From Prosthecomicrobium sp. N25 (GTDB lineage Bacteria > Pseudomonadota > Alphaproteobacteria > Rhizobiales > Ancalomicrobiaceae): a stretch of DNA of 64,000 nucleotides. This document shows, one piece after another, positions 1-8,401 of this stretch. Under the pieces are notes generated by a model, which was not told where the DNA came from, did no database searches, and saw nothing but the letters and a program-made list of their open reading frames with translations. The DNA lies in NCBI RefSeq assembly GCF_037203705.1, contig NZ_JBBCAT010000001.1, positions 2,143,418 through 2,207,417 on the forward strand, given 5' to 3'. The stretch's first letter is position 1, and every line of letters begins with the position of its first letter. The position numbers and the translations under genes are program-made.

Positions 1-68
1 GCGACCGGGCGGGGAGGCTTCGCGCCGCCCCGCCGTCATCTTCGCATGCCCTGCCGGGGATTGCGCTC

Positions 69-1508
69 ATGAACCGCGTCAGCCAGCGCTACATGGCGGC
101 CTGGGTCCGTCTCGGCCCGCGTTTCCTGCCCTTCGCCGATGCGGCGTCCCCCGACCTGCCGCTGTCGCGGCTGATCCGCCTGTCGCTCGTGCAGGTGGCG
201 GTCGGCATGTCCCTGGTCCTGCTCGTCGGGACGCTCAACCGGGTCATGATCGTCGAGCTCGACATCCCGGCCTCGCTCGTTTCCACCATGATCGCCCTGC
301 CGGTCCTCTTCGCGCCCTTCCGCGCGCTGATCGGCCATCGGTCGGACACCTACCGCTCCGTGCTCGGATGGCGGCGCGTGCCGTTCCTGTTCCGCGGCAC
401 CATGATCCAGTTCGGCGGCCTCGCCATCATGCCCTTCGCCATCCTGGTCCTGTCCGGCGGCGGCGAATCGGCGCGCTTCCCCGTCTGGATCGGGCATGTC
501 GGCGCGGCCGTCGCCTTCCTGCTCGTCGGCGCCGGGATCCACACGACCCAGACCGTCGGCCTCGCGCTCGCCACCGACCTGTCGCGCCCAGAGCAGCGGC
601 CGAACGTGGTCGGCCTCATGTACGTGATGCTCCTCCTCGGCTCCATCGCGAGCGCGCTCGCCTTCGGCTGGGCGCTGGAGGACTTCAGCCCCGGCCGCCT
701 CGTCCAGGTCATCCAGGCATCGGCGGTCGTCACCATCGTGCTCAACGCCGTCGCCCTGTGGAAGCAGGAATCCCGTCGGCGCGGGGAGGCGGACCGGCCG
801 TCCGACGAACCCGGCTTCTCCGACGCCCTGGCGCTCTACATGAACGCCGGCCAGGCCCTCCGCCGTCTTGTCGCCGTCGGCCTCGGCACCATGGCGTTCG
901 GCATGCAGGACGTGCTCCTGGAGCCCTACGGGGCGACCGTGCTCGGCCAGTCCGTGAGCGAGACGACCCGGCTCACCGCGACGCTCGCCGCCGGCGGCCT
1001 CCTCGGCTTCAGCCTGGCGTCCCACGTGCTCTCGCGCGGCGCCGACCCGATCCGCATGGCCGCCTCGGGCGCCGCGGCCGGGGCACTCGCCTTCGCGGGC
1101 GTGATGGCGGCCGGCCCGGCCGGCTCGACCTGGCTCTTCGTCGCCAGCGTCGGCTTGATCGGCTTTGGCGGCGGCCTCTTCGGCCACGGCACGCTCACCG
1201 CCACCATGAACCTCGCCCCGCCTGCGCAGGCCGGCCTGGCGCTGGGCGCCTGGGGCGCCGTCCAGGCGACCGCCGCCGGCGTGGGAATCGCGGTCGGCGG
1301 GCTTCTGCGTGATCTTCTCGGCGCTCCCGCGCGTACCCTCTTCGGTCCGGCGGGGGATTTCACCGCCGTGTTCGCCCTGGAGTTCGCGCTCCTGGCGGCG
1401 ACCCTCCTCATCATGCTGCCGCTCCTGCCGGGGTCCGCCACGGACCTGCGTCGGGGCGGCCCCGGGCGGCAGGGGCCCCGGTTCACGCCCCAGACCAGAA
1501 CGGAGTAA
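69..1508 (+). CDS. PucC/LhaA-family (BCD) MFS transporter, photosynthesis-associated
   Basis: A 479-residue, strongly hydrophobic protein with about 12 membrane segments. It resembles the PucC/LhaA/BCD branch of the major facilitator superfamily, whose members help assemble bacteriochlorophyll-binding light-harvesting complexes in the inner membrane. The recognisable part is the N-terminal half, with a short cytoplasmic lead followed by the segment LVGTLNRVMIVELDIPASLV, then FRALIGHRSD and the GWRRVPFLFRGT stretch near residues 95-110. Sub-family (PucC, LhaA or the bchG-linked version) cannot be settled without a tree. The ATG overlaps by ATGA the stop of a reading frame entering from the left edge (bases 1-72), hinting at translational coupling to an upstream gene outside the window. 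The next gene starts 4 bases after the stop, so the two are almost certainly co-transcribed. No bchP or puc antenna gene is visible here. Confidence 0.85.
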   Translation: MNRVSQRYMAAWVRLGPRFLPFADAASPDLPLSRLIRLSLVQVAVGMSLVLLVGTLNRVMIVELDIPASLVSTMIALPVLFAPFRALIGHRSDTYRSVLGWRRVPFLFRGTMIQFGGLAIMPFAILVLSGGGESARFPVWIGHVGAAVAFLLVGAGIHTTQTVGLALATDLSRPEQRPNVVGLMYVMLLLGSIASALAFGWALEDFSPGRLVQVIQASAVVTIVLNAVALWKQESRRRGEADRPSDEPGFSDALALYMNAGQALRRLVAVGLGTMAFGMQDVLLEPYGATVLGQSVSETTRLTATLAAGGLLGFSLASHVLSRGADPIRMAASGAAAGALAFAGVMAAGPAGSTWLFVASVGLIGFGGGLFGHGTLTATMNLAPPAQAGLALGAWGAVQATAAGVGIAVGGLLRDLLGAPARTLFGPAGDFTAVFALEFALLAATLLIMLPLLPGSATDLRRGGPGRQGPRFTPQTRTE

Positions 1509-1512
1509 GGCC

Positions 1513-2109
1513 ATGGTCCAGACCCTCTGCCGCATGTACCCGACCAACGCCGAGGCGGAAGCCGCCTTCGCCGAGCTCGGCCGCTACACCGACTACGAGG
1601 ACAAGTTCCTCTTCTCCGCGACCGACCCGGCCACCGGCTCGGCGCTGACCCGCGACGCCGTCGAGAAGGCCATGATGGGCGCCTTCATCCCGCGCGCCGA
1701 GGCGCAGGTCTACGCCGCCCGCGTCGCGGCCGGCCACAGCCTCGTGGCCGTGCATGCCCCCTTCGGCACCGCCCTGACGGCGACCACCATCCTGGACCGC
1801 CACGGCCCCATCGACTCGGGCATCCCCGCGCCGGCCTACGAGCCCTACCAGTACGATCCGCGCACGCCCTTCTCGAGCGTCCTGTGGCTGCCGACCCTGT
1901 CGAAGACCCGCCTGCCGTTCCAGAAGGTGACGGGCCTCCCGACCCTCACCGAGGGCCCCGCCCTGATGACGCGCCTGCTCGGCCCGCTGCTCACCGGCAC
2001 CAAGGTCTTCACCACCTTCATGCCGATGCTGACGCGCGACCGCACCCCCTTCTCCAACCTCCTCAACCTGCCGACGCTCACCGAGAAGAAGTTCTTCGTC
2101 CGGCCATGA
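1513..2109 (+). CDS. Conserved-looking protein with three LPTL repeats, downstream of PucC-like gene
   Basis: A 198-residue soluble protein of unrecognised function. The start ATG is preceded by a weak AGTAAGG site that overlaps the end of the PucC-like gene, and the 4-base spacing marks an operon. Residues 1-105 look like a compact alpha/beta domain (MVQTLCRMYPTNAEAEAAFA...), faintly reminiscent of the YflT/general-stress-17M fold, but this is only an impression. The C-terminal part carries three copies of a 15-residue motif: RTPFSSVLWLPTLSK (117-131), RLPFQKVTGLPTLTE (133-147) and RTPFSNLLNLPTLTE (177-191), plus a decayed FTTFMPMLT at about 166-174. The shared pattern is R-x-P-F-x4-LPTL-[ST]-[KE]. 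Amphipathic repeats of this kind could be membrane or pigment-protein contacts, which is inference from position beside a light-harvesting assembly transporter. Confidence 0.8.
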   Translation: MVQTLCRMYPTNAEAEAAFAELGRYTDYEDKFLFSATDPATGSALTRDAVEKAMMGAFIPRAEAQVYAARVAAGHSLVAVHAPFGTALTATTILDRHGPIDSGIPAPAYEPYQYDPRTPFSSVLWLPTLSKTRLPFQKVTGLPTLTEGPALMTRLLGPLLTGTKVFTTFMPMLTRDRTPFSNLLNLPTLTEKKFFVRP

Positions 2110-2115
2110 GCCGCC

Positions 2116-2165
2116 GCGGCGGCGCGTGCCGCGCCTCGTCCGGGGTTGCGGGGGAGGGGTGGGGG
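2116..2165 (-). repeat. Partial copy of dispersed intergenic hairpin repeat
   Basis: Six bases after the stop of the LPTL-repeat gene the sequence reads GCGGCGCGTGCCGCGCCTCG followed by TCCGGGGTTGCGGGGG and AGGGGTGGGGG. This matches, in inverted orientation, the start of the units in the tandem array at 8477-8985, and the copy at 60268-60320. It contains the GGCGCG/CGCGCC hairpin of that family. It lies between convergent genes, where it could act as a transcription end or mRNA-stability element (inference). Confidence 0.6.
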
Positions 2166-2188
2166 CTGGGACGAAACGCCGGGCCGCC

Positions 2189-2815
2189 TCAGGTCACCGA
2201 CGCGATGGCCTCGCGGATGCGTGGGGCGCCCCAGGCCTTGACCTCGCTCGGGGGAGCGCCCGGGGAGGGGATATCGACGCCCTGACCCGATCCGAGGACC
2301 CGGCGCTGGCCGCCAGCCTCGACGGCGACCTCGCCGCGCTCGACGAAGACTCCGAAGACCCCCCGGCTCGGGCCTGCGAAGAAGCGGGTGCCGCGCACGG
2401 CGATCAGGCCGAATGTCGAGCGGATGCGGACGTCCGTCTTCGGCGCCGACTCCGGCCGGTCGAACAGCAGGGCACCCTGGCCGAGGTCGAGGACGCCGCC
2501 TCGCTCGGCGACGAACCGGTCGATGCGCAGCTTCGCCTCCGCGCCGAGCCGGACCGTCGTGGCGCTGCCGAGCTTCATGGAGACGCGGGCCTGGACGCCG
2601 GTGGACACAAGGTCTCCGTCGAACACGTCCGCGGCCTGCTCCAGACGGCGGCGTTCGGCCGCGAGCTCCGCGAAGGCGTCGCCGATCGCCTCCCCGACAT
2701 GGCCGACCCGGAGCGCCGCCCGGGCCCGGCCAGCGGGTTGCACCAGCGCGACCGCGCCGGCCGCCAGGCCCGCGGCGGCGATGAAGAGGCTGCGGCGAGA
2801 AAATCCCGCGTCCAT
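2189..2815 (-). CDS. FecR-domain protein with twin-arginine-like signal
   Basis: A 208-residue exported protein. The N-terminus MDAGFSRRSLFIAAAGLAAG has the RR-S-L-F twin-arginine pattern followed by a hydrophobic core and an Ala-x-Ala-type end (GRARA, near 29-33). The mature part is a FecR domain: a raised statement of a threshold value (GDLVSTG), SATTVRLGAEAKLRID, and IRSTFGLIAVRGTRFFAGP near residues 130-148. FecR domains in classical systems sit on anti-sigma factors. Here there is no sigma-factor gene nearby and no cytoplasmic domain, so it belongs to the periplasmic, stand-alone FecR group whose role is mostly unknown. It faces the PucC pair tail to tail. FecR proteins often neighbour CHASE2 adenylate cyclases, and one lies 6 kb away at 9103-11187. 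Confidence 0.85.
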   Translation of the reverse strand: MDAGFSRRSLFIAAAGLAAGAVALVQPAGRARAALRVGHVGEAIGDAFAELAAERRRLEQAADVFDGDLVSTGVQARVSMKLGSATTVRLGAEAKLRIDRFVAERGGVLDLGQGALLFDRPESAPKTDVRIRSTFGLIAVRGTRFFAGPSRGVFGVFVERGEVAVEAGGQRRVLGSGQGVDIPSPGAPPSEVKAWGAPRIREAIASVT

Positions 2816-3026
2816 GGTCCTGTCGTCTCCGGGATACCCGACACACCCGACGTCGGGCGAAGTCTACACCCGATCGATGCCCGCCCGCATTCAAACCCGC
2901 GTCAGGCGCCCCGATCCGACGGCCGGCGCCGGAACTCGAGCCCGCGCTCCCGGTCGAGGTCGTCGATGACCATGTTCTGCAACTCCCAGCAGGGGCAGGC
3001 GGGCCGGGGCCCGGAAGACGACGGAG

Positions 3027-4016
3027 TCAGATCTGATTGCGCGTCTTCAGGTGCCGTTCCCAGGCGAGCGCATGGCCCACGATGGTGTCTAGGTCGTCCC
3101 ATTGCGGCGTCCAGCCGAGCGTCTCGCGGACGCGGTCGGACTGGGCGACCACCTTCGGGCTGTCGCCCGGGCGGCGGGGGGCGTACCGGACCGGCAGCGT
3201 GACGCCGGCGACGCGCTCGACGGACTTCAGTACCTCCAGCACCGAGAAGCCCTTGGCGTAGCCGCAGTTGGCCACGAGGCTGGGATTGCCGGCCCTCAGG
3301 TGGTCGAGCGCCAGCGCATGCGCGGCGATGAGGTCGGACACGTGGATGTAGTCGCGCACCCCGGTGCCGTCCGGCGTGTCGTAGTCGGTGCCGAAGACCT
3401 GGATCTCCGGGCGGTCGCCGAGCGCGGTCTCGCAGGCGACCTTGATGAGGTGCGTGGCGCCCTTGGTCGACTGTCCGGTCCGCCCGCGCGGGTCCGCGCC
3501 GGCGACGTTGAAGTAGCGCAGCGCCGCGTAGCGGAAGTCGTGCGCCTTGGCGACGTCGGCGAGCATCATCTCGGTCATCAGCTTGGACGTGCCGTAGGGC
3601 GACAGCGGCTTCAGCGGCTCGTCCTCGGAGACCGGGATGCGCTCGGGATCCCCGTAGACGGCGGCCGTCGAGGAGAACACGAAATTGCGCACCCCGTTGC
3701 GGACCGCCGCGGCGATCAGGGCCCGACTCTTGACCGTGTTGTTCAGATAATAGGCGAGGGGATCGGCCACCGATTCCGGGACGATGATCGACCCGGCGAA
3801 GTGGATGACCGCATCGACGGCGTGCCGCGCCATCAACTCGTCGAGGAGCGCGTCGTCGGCGATGTCGCCCTGGACGAAGGTCGCCTCCGGGGCGACGGCC
3901 CAGCGGAAGCCCGTCCGGAGGCTGTCCAGCACCACCACGTCTTCGCCCCGGTCCACCAGGGCCCACACCATGTGGCTGCCGATATAGCCGGCCCCGCCCG
4001 TCACCAGTACCGCCAT
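3027..4016 (-). CDS. galE: UDP-glucose 4-epimerase
   Basis: A 329-residue extended short-chain dehydrogenase that interconverts UDP-glucose and UDP-galactose using tightly bound NAD, feeding surface polysaccharide synthesis in the cytoplasm. The Rossmann motif GGAGYIG is at residues 7-13. The catalytic triad is visible as FSSTAAVYG (Ser/Thr 115-117) and YGTSK (Tyr141, Lys145), and the family-typical NVAGADP and RDYIHVSDL segments follow. The start at MAVLVTGG is chosen because the fold begins there. An upstream in-frame GTG/ATG would add 12 residues with no counterpart in the family. It appears to be a single-gene unit running towards the FecR gene. Confidence 0.95.
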   Translation of the reverse strand: MAVLVTGGAGYIGSHMVWALVDRGEDVVVLDSLRTGFRWAVAPEATFVQGDIADDALLDELMARHAVDAVIHFAGSIIVPESVADPLAYYLNNTVKSRALIAAAVRNGVRNFVFSSTAAVYGDPERIPVSEDEPLKPLSPYGTSKLMTEMMLADVAKAHDFRYAALRYFNVAGADPRGRTGQSTKGATHLIKVACETALGDRPEIQVFGTDYDTPDGTGVRDYIHVSDLIAAHALALDHLRAGNPSLVANCGYAKGFSVLEVLKSVERVAGVTLPVRYAPRRPGDSPKVVAQSDRVRETLGWTPQWDDLDTIVGHALAWERHLKTRNQI

Positions 4017-4095
4017 GAGTCCCGCCGTTCCTTCGTTCGCCCGGCAGACCATAGCCGACGACGGTTGCCGAAGCCCTAGCGCCGATCGCCGCCCG

Positions 4096-4770
4096 TCAGC
4101 GGCCCGCGCCGAGCCCGCAGGCCTCCTCGCAAGCGGCGTACCAGATCCGGACGGGATCGTCCGGCGCGAGGAGCTCGAGGCTGCTGACCGTCAGGGGCCA
4201 GTGCAGCGTCCCGCATACGGCGTAGTCGGCGTAGGTCGGCCCGGCGCCGCCGATGAACGGCTGGCTGCGCAGCATGAGCCGGAGCGGCAGGAGGGCTTCC
4301 CGGAACGCCGGGATGCGCGCCTCCCGGTCGGCGCAGACCGCCTCCAGGCTGCGGCCGAACCGGGCCTCACGGCTCGCGCGGAAGTAGGCCTGGTCCTCCG
4401 GCGCCAGGAGGGCGTGGATGTCCGTCAGCACGATGGGCGAGATCTGGGGCAGCAGCGCGTTGGCCCAGGCCTCGACGAAACGCGCCGCCGATTGGCCCGC
4501 CGGGCCGCCGAAGAGGCTCGGCCGGTCCGGATAGGCCTCTTCCAGATACTCGGCGATCGCCCAGCTGTCGCGCACGAGCCGCCCCCCGTCGTCGATGACC
4601 GGGACCGTCTTCTGGCCGCCCCCCGCGATGCGGGGAATGGCCGTGAACGGCGTCGGCACGGTCTCGACCGGAAGCCCCTTGTGGGCGAGGGCGAGCCGGA
4701 TCCGACGGCAGTAGGGGCTCAGCCGGCGGTCGTCGGCCGTGCAGAGGTCGTAGAGAACGACGGGCTTCAT
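4096..4770 (-). CDS. Glutathione S-transferase family protein
   Basis: A 224-residue cytosolic protein with the two-domain GST plan. The thioredoxin-like N-terminal domain (about 1-80) contains DLCTADDRRLSPYCRRIRLA, the KTVPVIDDGG strand-turn carrying the cis-proline of the glutathione site, and VRDSWAIAEYLEEAYPD, whose Asp-Ser pair normally binds the glutathione gamma-glutamyl group. The rest is an all-helical C-terminal domain. The sequence resembles the bacterial beta-etherase-like or uncharacterised GST groups rather than a well-studied class, so the substrate is unknown. The start at MKPVVLYDL is preferred, as the upstream 14 codons are not family-like. It is transcribed in the same direction as galE with an 79-base gap. 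Confidence 0.85.
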   Translation of the reverse strand: MKPVVLYDLCTADDRRLSPYCRRIRLALAHKGLPVETVPTPFTAIPRIAGGGQKTVPVIDDGGRLVRDSWAIAEYLEEAYPDRPSLFGGPAGQSAARFVEAWANALLPQISPIVLTDIHALLAPEDQAYFRASREARFGRSLEAVCADREARIPAFREALLPLRLMLRSQPFIGGAGPTYADYAVCGTLHWPLTVSSLELLAPDDPVRIWYAACEEACGLGAGR

Positions 4771-4856
4771 GGCGTGGCGGCCGGCTCCTGTGGCGGGGGC
4801 GCCATGAGGCACGCTCCGCGCCCGCCGGGCAACCTCCGGCCGCGGGATGCTGCCCG

Positions 4857-5249
4857 TCAGGTGCGGATGCGGCCCTTCTCGGTCCAGACCACCTTGCCGG
4901 TCTCGTCGACGAAGAAGACCAGCACCGATGTGGCGTCGGGCCGGGCGGGCACCTCCAGGCTGGCCCGGACCGGCGGCACCGGCCCCGTGCAGGGCTCGCC
5001 CGAGCGGTCCAGCGACACGGTCACCGCGACCGTGCCGGCGCCGGTTCTGGCGCCCTCGGGCTTGCCCTCCCGGGCGGTGTCCACCGACCAGCAGGCCAGC
5101 GCCGGCTGGAAGACCGCGTCGACCGCGATGGTGTCGCCGGAGAGGCGCGCGTTGACGCCGGAGAGCTGCGCCTGCGGATGGTCGAAGGTGACGAAGCCGA
5201 GGGCGACGACGCCCGCGAGGACGACCCGGAGATCGAGGGAGCGGAACAT
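4857..5249 (-). CDS. Small secreted protein of unknown function
   Basis: A 130-residue protein I do not recognise. The start MFRSLDLRVV is preceded at suitable distance by AAGGA. Residues 7-28 form a hydrophobic signal or anchor segment (VVLAGVVALGFVTF). The remainder looks like a small beta-sandwich: VDAVFQPALACWSVDT, VAVTVSLDRSGEPC and SVLVFFVDETGKVVWTEKGR. The two cysteines at about 53 and 83 could form a disulfide in the periplasm. The end, VVWTEKGRIRT, has the look of a response to a cofactor or ligand domain but nothing specific can be said. It follows the cyclase-family gene on the same strand at 265 bases. Confidence 0.6.
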   Translation of the reverse strand: MFRSLDLRVVLAGVVALGFVTFDHPQAQLSGVNARLSGDTIAVDAVFQPALACWSVDTAREGKPEGARTGAGTVAVTVSLDRSGEPCTGPVPPVRASLEVPARPDATSVLVFFVDETGKVVWTEKGRIRT

Positions 5250-5514
5250 GGGCAACGGTCCTTCATGAAATCCCGGCCGGAGCGGACGGGCGCGCATCCG
5301 CCGCTCCGGACAGGCTCGAGGTTGGATGTGGCATCGGGCGGAAATCGGGCCCGATCGGGGCCATTCGCTGGCCCCATCGGGACTGCCCCCGTTCAAAAAG
5401 CCTCAACCTTGACAGACCGTTAACATCCACCGCCGTCCACAGGCGGGGCGGACCGGGTCCGACGCCCGGATCCGGTCCCTCTGCCGGCCCCCCGACCCCG
5501 CCGGCGCCCTCGGT

Positions 5515-6336
5515 TCACACCAGCGCCAGGATGCGGCTCGGGCCGCCGGTGGCGTCGCGGATCTTCGGCTGGCCGATCACGATCGTCGCCCCGACCGGCG
5601 GGACCGCGCCGAGGTTGGCTACGCATTCAAGGCCGAAGCGGCCGGACGGCAGCCACATGTAGTGGACCTTGAAGTCCTTCGAGGGGCCATGGTCGAGCGA
5701 GGCGGAATCGACCGCCAGGCCGCGCACGCTGCGGGTCTTCATGAGGTACTCGGCCGCCTCGGCCGAGAAGCCGGGGAAGTGCAGCACGCCGTTCGCGTCC
5801 TTGCCCATGAACTTGGCCGTGGTGACGTGCTTGTCCCAGCCGGAGTTCATGGCGACCACAGCGCCGTCGGGGATCTTGCCGTTCTTGCCCTCCCAGGCCT
5901 CGATGTCCGCGACGGTCACCTGGGCGTCCACGTCCTTCTCCGCCTTGGCGGCGATGTCGACGACGGCGAGCGGGGCGACCAGGGCATCCGCCGCGATCTT
6001 GTCGATCGTGGCCCCGGCCTCGGAGAAGTGGATCGGGGCGTCCATGTGGGTGCCGGCATGCTCGATGATGCGCCACCAGTAGAGATTGAAGCCGTCCTTC
6101 TTGAAGTCGAACTGCTTCTGCATCTCGATTCCCGGTACGCCGAAGAAGGTCGGGAACTCCGGGCTCATCGTGTGGGTGAGATCGACCACCTTGGAGAAGC
6201 TGCGCGCCTGAGCGGCGGCGACGCCGGGCAGCGCCGTGGCGGCGAAGCCGGCCGCGGTGGCGGCGGTGGCACCCCTGAACAGGCCGCGGCGGGTCAGTCG
6301 CTTGAGGACCGCTTCCTCGCATCCGGGAACACACAT
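5515..6336 (-). CDS. Cyclase family protein (kynurenine-formamidase-like), Tat-exported
   Basis: A 273-residue metal-dependent hydrolase of the cyclase/KynB fold. The signature HAGTHMDAPIHF is at residues 93-104 and supplies metal-binding histidines and aspartate. VDLTHTMSPEFPTF near 51-64 is the usual opening strand. The N-terminus LKRLTRRGLFRGATAA is a clear twin-arginine signal (RRGLF at 16-20) followed by an AAA-type cleavage region near 40-43, so the enzyme is exported folded to the periplasm. Cytoplasmic KynB proteins lack this, so a tryptophan-degradation role is unlikely; related exported enzymes act on cyclic amides, lactones or unknown substrates. It is divergently oriented to the ABC-F gene, with 166 bases between starts. 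Confidence 0.85.
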   Translation of the reverse strand: MCVPGCEEAVLKRLTRRGLFRGATAATAAGFAATALPGVAAAQARSFSKVVDLTHTMSPEFPTFFGVPGIEMQKQFDFKKDGFNLYWWRIIEHAGTHMDAPIHFSEAGATIDKIAADALVAPLAVVDIAAKAEKDVDAQVTVADIEAWEGKNGKIPDGAVVAMNSGWDKHVTTAKFMGKDANGVLHFPGFSAEAAEYLMKTRSVRGLAVDSASLDHGPSKDFKVHYMWLPSGRFGLECVANLGAVPPVGATIVIGQPKIRDATGGPSRILALV

Positions 6337-6502
6337 CTCGTCTTCTCCCTGCGCTGTTTCTTCGGGCCGTCCCGGCCCCGTCCGGAGAGTAAGGCGGCGG
6401 TGCGGGCCCGGTCACCCCGTTACGATGTAACAGTCACGCCCAGCCCCGAGCGGCGCCGCCCTCTCGACGCGGACCGGTTCCGCGGCTAAGTCCCTTGGCG
6501 CC

Positions 6503-8401
6503 ATGATCACCGTCTCGGACCTCACCTACCGCATCGCGGGCCGCACCCTCCTGGAGCAGGCCTCCGTCACCATTCCGGCGGGCGCCAAGGCCGGGCTCGT
6601 CGGCAAGAACGGAACCGGCAAGACGACGCTCTTCAAGCTCGTCACCGGCGACATCGCCGCCGAGAGCGGGTCGATCGCGGTCCCGCGCGGGGCCCGCATC
6701 GGCGGCGTGGCGCAGGAGGCGCCGGGCAGCGCGATCGCGCTGATCGACTTCGTGCTCGCCGCCGACACCGAGCGCGCCGCGCTGCTGGCCGAAGCCGAGA
6801 CCGCCACGGACCCGCACCGCATCGCCGAGATCCATACCCGCCTCGCCGACATCCGCGCCCATTCGGCCGAGGCGCGCGCGGCGACGATCCTCGCCGGCCT
6901 CGGCTTCGACCACGAGGCCCAGCGCCGGCCCTGCTCGGACTTCTCGGGCGGCTGGCGCATGCGGGTGGCGCTGGCGGCCGTCCTCTTCGCCGAGCCGGAC
7001 CTGCTCCTCCTCGACGAGCCGACCAACTACCTCGACCTCGAGGGCACGCTCTGGCTGGAGACCTATCTCGCCCGCTATCCCCACACCGTCATCGTCATCA
7101 GCCACGACCGCGACCTGCTCAACAACGCGGTCGAGATGATCGTGCACCTCGACCAGGGCAAGCTCGTCGCCTACCGGGGCGGTTACGACAGCTTCGAGCG
7201 GCAGCGCCGGGAGAAGATGATCCTGACGCAGAAGATGCGCGAGAAGCAGGAGGCGCAGCGGGCGCACATGCAGGCCTTCATCGACCGCTTCAAGGCCAAG
7301 GCGACGAAGGCGCGCCAGGCCCAGAGCCGGATGAAGGCGCTCGCCCGGATGGAGCCGATCGCCGCGCTCGCCGCCGACGAGGTGATGCCCTTCTCGTTCC
7401 AGGCCCCGGCCGGCCGCCTCGCGCCGCCGATCCTCGCGCTCGACAAGGTCGCCGTCGGCTACGAACCGGGCAAGCCGATCCTGCGCAACATCTCGCTCCG
7501 GATCGACACCGAGGACCGGATCGGCCTGCTGGGGGCGAACGGCAACGGCAAGTCCACCTTCGCCAAGCTGCTGGCCGGCCGGCTCCCGGCCATGCAGGGC
7601 GAGGTCAAGCGGGCCAACAAGCTCGGCATCGGCTTCTTCGCCCAGCACCAGCTCGACGACCTCCTGCCGGGGGAGAGTCCGGTCCAGCATGTCTGGCCGC
7701 TGATGAAGGGCGAGCCCGAGGCGAAGGTCCGGTCGCGCGTCGCCCAGATGGGCCTGCCGACGAGCCGCATGGACACCCCCGCCAAGGACCTCTCGGGCGG
7801 CGAGAAGGCACGGCTCCTCATGGGCCTCGCCACCTTCGCGGGCCCGAACCTGATGATCCTCGACGAGCCGACCAACCACCTCGACATCGACAGCCGCGAG
7901 GCCCTGGTCCAGGCGCTCGCCGAATACGACGGCGCCGTCATCCTGATCAGTCACGACCGCCATCTGGTCGAGGCGACCGTCGACCGCCTTCTGCTCGTCG
8001 CGGACGGCACGGTCTCGTCCTTCGACGGCGACATGGACGACTACAAGAAGCTGATCCTGGAGCGCGCCAACCGCGAGGGCCGCACCGACCGGGACACCGA
8101 GACCCCGAAAACCTCGGCGCAGGACCGCCGCCGCCTCGCCGCGCAGATCCGCGAGCAACTCGCGCCGCTGCGCAAGGAGATCCGCGCCGCCGAGACCCGG
8201 CTCGAAAAGCTGCAGGCCGACCTCGCCCGCCTCGACCGCGACCTCGCCGACCCGGCCCTCTTCACCCGCGACCCGGCGAAGGGCACCCGCCTCTCCAAGG
8301 AGCGGGCCGACACGGAACGGGCCATCGCCGCGGTCGAGGAGCGCTGGCTCGCCCTCTCCTCCGAATACGAGGACGCCGAGAAGGCCGCCGCCGAGGGCTG
8401 A
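6503..8401 (+). CDS. ABC-F family ATP-binding protein
   Basis: A 632-residue cytoplasmic protein with two ABC cassettes and no membrane segments, which defines the ABC-F group of ribosome-associated factors. The first cassette has Walker A GKNGTGKTT (residues 34-42), signature FSGGWRMR, and Walker B LLLDEPTNYLD. The second has GANGNGKST, LSGGEKAR and LMILDEPTNHLD. Between them lies the charged linker of this family (EKMILTQKMREKQEAQRAHM...), and the C-terminal 100 residues are a charged coiled coil (QLAPLRKEIRAAETRLEKLQ). This combination matches the YheS/Uup-like housekeeping class rather than antibiotic-protection factors, but assignment needs a tree. A tandem repeat array starts 76 bases after its stop. 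Confidence 0.92.
   Translation: MITVSDLTYRIAGRTLLEQASVTIPAGAKAGLVGKNGTGKTTLFKLVTGDIAAESGSIAVPRGARIGGVAQEAPGSAIALIDFVLAADTERAALLAEAETATDPHRIAEIHTRLADIRAHSAEARAATILAGLGFDHEAQRRPCSDFSGGWRMRVALAAVLFAEPDLLLLDEPTNYLDLEGTLWLETYLARYPHTVIVISHDRDLLNNAVEMIVHLDQGKLVAYRGGYDSFERQRREKMILTQKMREKQEAQRAHMQAFIDRFKAKATKARQAQSRMKALARMEPIAALAADEVMPFSFQAPAGRLAPPILALDKVAVGYEPGKPILRNISLRIDTEDRIGLLGANGNGKSTFAKLLAGRLPAMQGEVKRANKLGIGFFAQHQLDDLLPGESPVQHVWPLMKGEPEAKVRSRVAQMGLPTSRMDTPAKDLSGGEKARLLMGLATFAGPNLMILDEPTNHLDIDSREALVQALAEYDGAVILISHDRHLVEATVDRLLLVADGTVSSFDGDMDDYKKLILERANREGRTDRDTETPKTSAQDRRRLAAQIREQLAPLRKEIRAAETRLEKLQADLARLDRDLADPALFTRDPAKGTRLSKERADTERAIAAVEERWLALSSEYEDAEKAAAEG

Noticed and set aside
1-72. 3' end of an upstream gene entering from the left edge
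   Set aside because: The frame overlaps the PucC-type start as ATGA, but 23 residues are too few to identify; noted only in the neighbour entry.
36-1547. Long minus-strand open frame opposite the PucC-type gene
   Set aside because: Arg/Gly/Glu-rich translation typical of a GC-rich shadow frame; the plus strand gives a full, recognisable transporter.
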